Below, in pieces: positions 30,369 through 35,860 of a DNA stretch of 35,860 nucleotides. Position 1 is the stretch's first letter. Each line of letters begins with the position of its first letter. The stretch comes from Pholiota molesta (lineage: Eukaryota > Basidiomycota > Agaricomycetes > Agaricales > Strophariaceae), in NCBI GenBank assembly GCA_014925825.1, contig JACGCK010000347.1, positions 1-35,860 of the forward strand. Reading direction: 5' to 3'. Both the position numbers and the translations under genes were made by a program. The notes beneath the pieces were generated by a model. The model ran no database searches. It had not been told where the DNA came from and worked only from the letters and a program-made list of their open reading frames with translations.

Positions 30369-31578
30369 TTACTTTCGCATCCTCTTTTTGAAACGTTCCA
30401 TGACCTGTTGAATCAACGTCAACGTCGTATTTTATATTCAGAGGCAGAAAGACAAACCATCTCGTCGGTGGCCATTTGTGTCCGTTCGTGATTGGATCTG
30501 CGTGGAGAATCGTCCTGAGGTGGCATGCCCATCGCTTCCAGCTTGGCGTCTCTCAAGACGTCAGCATCAGATTTTGCCCGTAGATTCGGTCGGTAAACTG
30601 TAGACATAGAATCAGCGGCGTATAGACATAATATCTATATCCGACTTACAGCGTGAGGCAACTAGATGTTCTTCATCGTTATTGTTCTTCTTCCGCTCCT
30701 GGCGTCCTTCTGCCACCACTCTCTTTGCCTTTTCGGTATCTTCGATATTCTTCAGTCGGGTACTAGAACGAACTATGAGCGATAGCAAAGATGATACAGA
30801 AGATAAATGGACATACTCCATCCCCAGATCCACCTCTGGGATTGCAGTAAGCATAGTCAAACTATTCGTCACACTGCCCACGTCCGTTGTCGGTTTCTGC
30901 TTGTCCACTTTCCATCTGTCTGCGATGTTGTATAGCGCCTCTTGTGGATCTATCGGAGGCCCGTCTTCATCGTCTGATTCTTCCTTGGGCTTACTTCGAA
31001 CTTTGAGGTTCTCCTCGATATAGGCCATCCTAAAAGATGAGGAGGGGTTTAGCAGTAGTAACATAGGGGAGTTAGGAGAAGGTGACGAACATGTGCTTGT
31101 CGACGTCCAGAGCATTCGTTTGCTGTGTAAAGTTATTTGAGCGGATGACTCTCCGTGTACGTGCCTCCTTCTCTTCTGCGTCTCTAAATGAGCCAAGTGA
31201 GGACATGAGCATGTTGCCTGCAATATATATTACGATGAGCACGCACTCTTCATCTTCAGGAACCCCCTTCTTCAGCCCACCCTCCTCGCCTTCCTCTCTA
31301 GCTCTCTTCTTCTTCTTCTTGATGTCTCCCTTGTTCAGCTTCGCAACATCAATGCCACCACGCGCTTTCCTTAGTTTACGAAGTTCGAGCAAGTCGGCAA
31401 GCCTAGCACAATCTCGATAAGTTTGAGATGTCAAGGTGTAAGTAAGGGGGTACATACGGAACAGTAGATTCATCTTTCTCATCTAGTTGAGAACCTCTTC
31501 CTCTTCTCGCTCTATGGATATTTCACGGACTCTGGCCTGGGGTCGTGTGCGTTTCTTGATGACTGGAACGGAGGTCAT
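30369..31578 (-). pseudogene. Tls1/C9orf78 (HCA59)-family splicing factor with apparent frameshift
   Basis: Seven exons on the minus strand (31458-31578, 31247-31402, 31091-31183, 30817-31029, 30650-30762, 30458-30597, 30369-30404). Family hallmarks: LADLLELRKLRKARGGID, RSNNFTQQTNALDVDKHMMA, TNSLTMLTAIPEVDLGM, RLKNIEDTEKAKR, EEHLVASRFYRPNL and AKSDADVLRDAKLEAMG; tail MERFKKRMRK. By family it is a spliceosome-associated nuclear protein. Exon 1 reads MTSVPVIKKRTRPQ and runs into TAG after residue 31 (VLN-stop), while DEKDESTVP in another frame leads into exon 2. One base appears missing near 31488-31493; exon lengths sum to 872 nt, one short of a multiple of three. With that base the protein would be 290 aa. 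A sequencing error in a living gene is as likely as a real lesion. Confidence 0.8.
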
Positions 31579-31907
31579 TGTAATGTACGAGGAAGAGATT
31601 CGGTTGTGGGTGGCTGTGTAATAAGCTAATTGAACATGATCTGCATCATTCTTCACCCGAATCGAGCTCACAAAGAAACCAGGATTCAAATATTCACTGA
31701 TGCTCATCACTTGGATGGATTTCTACATATTCAATCGAGATACACAATAAAACATAAGAGAAAGTTACAGAATAAACCAAGATAATCCCAAGCGTTGGGG
31801 TATAGGTTTTCATAGTTGTACAAAAAACACTATTCTGGTTGGAAGAAACCCAAGAAAGAAGTCCATAGAGATTACTTATAAGAAAGAAATGAACAGAGGG
31901 CGAAAGT
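31579..31907. other. Intergenic between two minus-strand genes
   Basis: 329 bp with the promoter/leader of the Tls1-like gene and the 3' flank of the gene at 31908-33312. Nothing else seen. Confidence 0.35.
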
Positions 31908-33312
31908 CTAGGCGACGTTTTCATTTTCTGTCGATCCGGGAGTCGGATACGCGACAGGCTCGTCATTCGCTGGTGTAGAGGTGCTCTCATCTGGTCTTGG
32001 TGAAGTAGGAGCGTGACTCGCCTCGGGTTCTGGAGTGAAAGTGATGAGCGACGGCATAGGAAATGGAGATGTGGTGATAGGGACGGGGGATGCATGTCGA
32101 GACAAAACCGACACAGGCGCACGGATGCCGCCGCGGCGCAATCGAGGTGCGCGTAGCAGATTTTCTGTCTCCTCTCGGCTTTCGGTATCTGGAGAGGCCC
32201 TCAAGTTGGGCGTGAGATTTTGGTACCACCCACTACCAGCTGGTTCAATGTAGTATTGTGCCGATGGAGGCTCGTCTGAGTCCGGACTCTGAGTATCTGA
32301 TAGCTCAGACCATGTCGGATTTACCATCGATGCAGGTCGACGGGCTCGGGGGAAAGGAAAAAATCGCCGCACCGTCGCTGCTGACGACCCATCTCTGGGC
32401 TCCGTCACAGTCTCAGCTGCATCCGATCGAGAGCCGTTCAGCGAATCGCGCACGTTCGATCGCCGACGGTGAGCGTATTCGTGGAAATCAACCATACGTG
32501 AACGTTGACGGCGGATGGACGGTTGGCGGGCCAGATTCGGTGTGCTCGATGTCGAAGTGGCGGCGTGGGTCGTGGTCCAAGGACGATTGGTGGAGGAGGG
32601 CGAACGAAGTAGAGGGGGCAGCGGCCATTCATCTGAGACAGGAGGACTTTCGGTAGCTCTGCGTGTCGTAGCCGGACCCCATCCAGCTGGCGCAAAGGCC
32701 TCGTACAAGTCGGAATTTATCCGTGCGCCCTCGATTGTCGTTGGGTTCTCCATTGCAACCTCATACTCGTCCTCGTCCTCATCCACATCCAGTTCGTTCG
32801 GCGACGCCGTGAAGTATTCCGGCAATCGTCGGGCCTGCGGGCGGCCGAGGCGCCCAGGGAAGCTGCGAGTGTTGCTCGCGAGCATGCGCAAGCTTCTAAT
32901 AGTACGCTCGGCGATGAGCCTGCGGTCAGTCGCGCTGCTCCGGGTACGTCGATCGGCGAGTTCCTACATATGCGGCCAAGCTTGCTTAGCGGAATCAAAG
33001 GCTCTAACAAGACAATCTCACTTTGACAAGGATGTCAACGAGCGAGGCTGTGAAGGAGTCTCCCGTATCCAGGTCTTCGACGAAATTCTCATACGTTATT
33101 GAGGGCTCTTTTTCGACCGCGGCTCGGCGGATTGATCCAGACCTGTCTGCGAGCTGAGTACCTGTCTGGATACTGATGACTTTCTGATGACATACACCAG
33201 GTTGGATATTTTTGCGTGAAGAACATCGTCTGTAAAGTTAGGCGTCCTGTAAAGGCACAGTTAGTCCCAGGTTTCGCGTGATAGACAGACCAATTACACA
33301 CCACTTTCCCAT
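31908..33312 (-). CDS. Unrecognised Ser/Pro/Arg-rich protein with conserved-looking N-terminus
   Basis: Four exons on the minus strand (33302-33312, 33198-33246, 33022-33153, 31908-32963) give 415 aa. The start MGKWTPNFTDDVLHAKISNL and the helical blocks around SITYENFVEDLDTGDSF and ASLVDILVKELADRR look structured. After about residue 130 the protein is low-complexity: an acidic run (ELDVDEDEDEYE), Arg/Ser segments and Pro-rich repeats to the end. I do not recognise the family. No signal peptide, membrane segment or known motif. The 11-nt first exon is supported by good donor and acceptor sites and by frame continuity across all three introns, but no independent evidence is available. Confidence 0.7.
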
Positions 33313-33567
33313 TGTGAAGTCAGAGGATAGAAGAATAAAATAAATAGTCTGGAAAGAGGACACGGTAATGTTAGAGCCGTGCTCGGTGAATCAACGAGCG
33401 TCACGGTTCGTCCAAGGGCGATGCGCGATGGCGTTGACGCCGAGCTCGCAATCACACACGGGGTAAACACATCCAAATACAATGTGGCTGCCACTGAACC
33501 ATATTCACTGGCAACTGCTACGACCTCAGTCATTCTTTCGACCGAACATTGCCTTTCGGTAATAAAT

Positions 33568-34446
33568 CTATGCTTTATTGGGAGAATAATGGTGTGTATA
33601 TTCATGATTTTTAGTGATATAGTCCGTATCCGTATCATGACGGCTCGGATGAGTAGCAGGCTTTGGGAAAAACCACTCGTGGTTGAGGATGTTCTTGCTC
33701 TGCTTGCTGAGCGAGTGGTTCCATCGTGCGGGTGAATTCCACTTGTCTTCCTCGCCGAATCTCGGAACTTCCTCGATGGAGTACGCACTATCGCTTCTGT
33801 TCAAACACTTCCCTGGAGAGAGCACGCTCGGAGGAATGCCAAACTTTCTCTCCACACTGCGATAGGCCCCGTAATCTCCTGGTAAGTCTTCGCGTATTGT
33901 TCGTGATCAACGGTCACCATCCACTGGACGACATCGTAGAATCGCATCTCCGACGCAGTGAGGTCGGTGCGAGTGTAGCGAAAGTCCGTGACGCGCATCC
34001 AGTACGACAAACGGGAATGTTCATCGGTCGTGCTCTTGGCAGCGGCCATGTATGCGGCAGTGAAGAGGCGACACGCTCCGTCCACCGTGTCGTGGATCAC
34101 GCAGTCGCCCGTCTTCGACAATATGGTTTGGTAGCGCTCAGCGAGGGACAATGCGACGATCGTCGTAGACAGGCCAAGATTTGATTCGTGGATGATGTTG
34201 AAGATATAGGTGGCCAAGATGTGATGCCAGTTGTCGTCGATGTAGTCTGCGTCATCGAAGCCGGCCGTGACCCAGCCGGCGCAGAGGAAGGCAAAGTGAG
34301 CAAGGTGGATTTGGCCCGGCTTCCGACTGATTTCATTGAGGATATGAGTGTATTCGGCAGACTACAAATGTTGTGAGTACTCTAGTCGCATGAGAGATTG
34401 ACGATGTCCTTACCATGCTCGATGCAGAATTGGTATTGGTACACAT
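33568..34446 (-). pseudogene. Cyclin-like protein gene with apparent frameshift
   Basis: Exon 1 at 34414-34446 (MCTNTNSASSM), a 52-nt intron, and exon 2 from 34361. The region HILATYIFNIIHESNLGLSTT, LSLAERYQTIL, ACRLFTAAYMAAAKSTTDEH and LTASEMRFYDVVQWMVTVDH fits a PHO80/Pcl-type cyclin fold (helices 1-5), a tentative call. As given, the frame ends at 33801-33803 (197 aa). The other frame continues smoothly from near the CCCC run at 33867-33870 as RSVERKFGIPPSV to TAG at 33568. One extra base in that run would give 275 aa. I see no splice pair that does the same. So either a homopolymer error, a recent lesion, or a truly shorter protein. Confidence 0.6.
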
Positions 34447-35130
34447 GTCGAAATGACTTCGCAAAATACTTCAATGATGTGGGTAGTGGTGGTAGCGGTA
34501 TGGGCGCTTAGCACTCAGTCAGCGCATGTTATATGTTTCAACTCAACGTCTGAGCAGAGACATATTCCGTTCCAGACTAGCAAGACTGACCCCTAAAGGA
34601 CGCAAGTACGCAAGCGATGACGAGGGGGTTTCATTTTAGCAGTTAGATTGCTAGATACATGGGTAAGTACGCCAACTACTGCAGGAGATATAAGCGTCGA
34701 ATTTGGCAATAATCTAGACGCTGGTAAAGAGCTGTGATTGGGAAGAGTCGGAGAAAGAACGGAGGGGGGAATTTGTAGGAGCTGCTGCTAGCATGTTCAC
34801 AGAGGGCCTTATATATTTCTATGGATAGGAGATAAGGACTGACGATCGAGATCAGAGCAGTCATAAGACCTATAGCAGCCGCAGGTCTTCTGCACATAGG
34901 GAAAGAAATCATTCAGAAGGGTATCTCTACCTCTTATCACTATACGAGGGTAGGGTCTATGAATAGAATATGGAAACAAAGTCGTATCAGTTAACAAAGC
35001 TTATAGACTCCTCAAATCTCTCTCAACAGCATTAGAGCGAAGCCCCTTTCTTCAAGAAGGACCAGACGAATGAGTTTCATTCAGCAACTCCTATAGTAAC
35101 CGACGTCATTCATTATTCGTTAATCTCGAT
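34447..35130. other. Intergenic, no gene seen
   Basis: About 680 bp between the cyclin-like gene start and the 3' end of the third sedolisin. Short open frames here lack coding character. No repeat, tRNA or TE signature recognised. Confidence 0.4.
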
Positions 35131-35860
35131 TCACTTTTCTCGATTTCCCTCCTTCATTTCAAAAACAGAAGGTGATGTGACGACGTCCTTCAGCTTCTCG
35201 AAGTTAAGCGTGCCGACCCCAGTGACTATGGACATGAATACGATGAGCAAGCATCGAAATTAGAGAATGGAGCAGCCTACCTGGATCCCATCCCTTTGAC
35301 GCCTGTCGATCAAAATTTACCAATTAGGCAAGAATTACCATAGCAGGAAAGCGGCAGTACGCACGTTGAATCCGGTTGTGCCACATCCCGAATTATGGCC
35401 AACCGTAATATCATTAAAAGTCGTAGCCCCAACGGAGTAAATAAGTGGGTTCAAAAATCCAAGTGGGGATTTGTGGGCTTTGATACGCGCATCATTGAGT
35501 AAGGCAACAAAGCCTGCAAACGACGGGGACGACGCAGAGGTTCCGCCAATTGATACTATCCTGCCACTCAAGAAGATGCGGAAGCGATCAGATTGAGCAG
35601 AGACATCAGGTATGCCTCGTCCATTCCTGTCAGTAGAAGAAATTTCAATAGAGAATTAATTGGAAGTGAATGGGTTAAACTCACGGATTGAAAAGGCCTT
35701 CGTATGTACCCTTCGGTATGTAGAAAGGTATTTAGAAACAGCTTTTTCTTGATATAGCGGACGTTCAAACTAGGATATCTTCATTAGCGAGTAATTATAA
35801 AGGACATCAGAAGGGATGACACTGACGTAATCGCTGAACCCTCCTCCAGAGAAAAATCGC
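35131..35860 (-). pseudogene. Sedolisin copy C, 3' part, frameshifted and cut by window edge
   Basis: Third S53 gene, opposite in direction to A and B. Exons seen on the minus strand: 35827-35860 (partial, equals exon 10), 35685-35769 (exon 11), 35365-35626 (exons 12+13 fused), 35281-35302, 35131-35225. It keeps the serine motif [29 protein letters not shown] and GWDPVTGVGT. Exon 11 is 85 nt instead of 86: one base is missing near 35716-35720, so LPKGTYEGLF is read out of frame. The intron between exons 12 and 13 is absent. The C-terminus is about 12 residues longer. The 5' part lies beyond the window. Confidence 0.85.

Noticed and set aside
1..35860. tRNA, rRNA and CRISPR features
   Set aside because: I looked for tRNA-like arms, rRNA-like tracts and evenly spaced short repeats and saw none. 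A covariance-model scan would be the decisive check for tRNAs.

Overview
The window looks like a nuclear segment from a basidiomycete fungus, most likely an Agaricomycete. Genes are dense and on both strands. Most are cut by short GT-AG introns (about 44-70 nt, up to 14 per gene), and the proteins are typical fungal ones (TIP41, RRS1, TAF12, S53 sedolisins). There are no bacterial-type operons. I rebuilt exon structures by hand from splice signals, reading frame and family knowledge; nothing was tested against RNA or a database.

Layout. (1) Positions 1-10.7 kb are accessory in character. Two intronless metallo-beta-lactamase-fold (MBL) hydrolase genes (428-1339 and 9038-9949, both minus) are diverged direct duplicates that also share several hundred bases upstream. 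Between them lie an 11-exon MDR quinone-oxidoreductase-like gene (6954-8580, minus) and an almost perfect tandem duplication of a 2.28 kb element (2019-6574). That element has no intact gene. It carries clustered GACGTTC motifs, a 160 bp LTR-like insert and a very GC-rich decayed gene.

(2) Positions 11-23.5 kb are housekeeping: a Barentsz/CASC3-type exon-junction-complex protein (11095-13527), a disordered repeat protein (about 13965-15539), TFIIB (16009-17115), RRS1 (17451-18628, minus), TAF12 (18818-20106), TIP41 (20266-21397, minus) and a dynein light intermediate chain (21641-23539). RRS1/TAF12 and TIP41/dynein chain are head-to-head pairs sharing about 190-245 bp promoters; TFIIB/RRS1 and TAF12/TIP41 are convergent.

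(3) Positions 24.4-35.86 kb hold a small secreted-protease family. Two intact sedolisins (tripeptidyl-peptidase-like, S53) lie in tandem with identical 15-exon architecture, including 9-nt and 10-nt microexons. A third, inverted copy with a frameshift runs off the right edge. Between them are a Tls1/HCA59-type splicing factor with an apparent frameshift (30369-31578, minus), an unrecognised acidic/Pro-rich gene (31908-33312, minus) and a cyclin-like gene with another apparent frameshift (33568-34446, minus).

The strongest second-look items are the tandem 2.28 kb element and its relic gene, the sedolisin trio (microexons, a GT-to-GC donor change, intron loss, decay), and a set of single-base frame breaks that could be real lesions or consensus-sequence errors.
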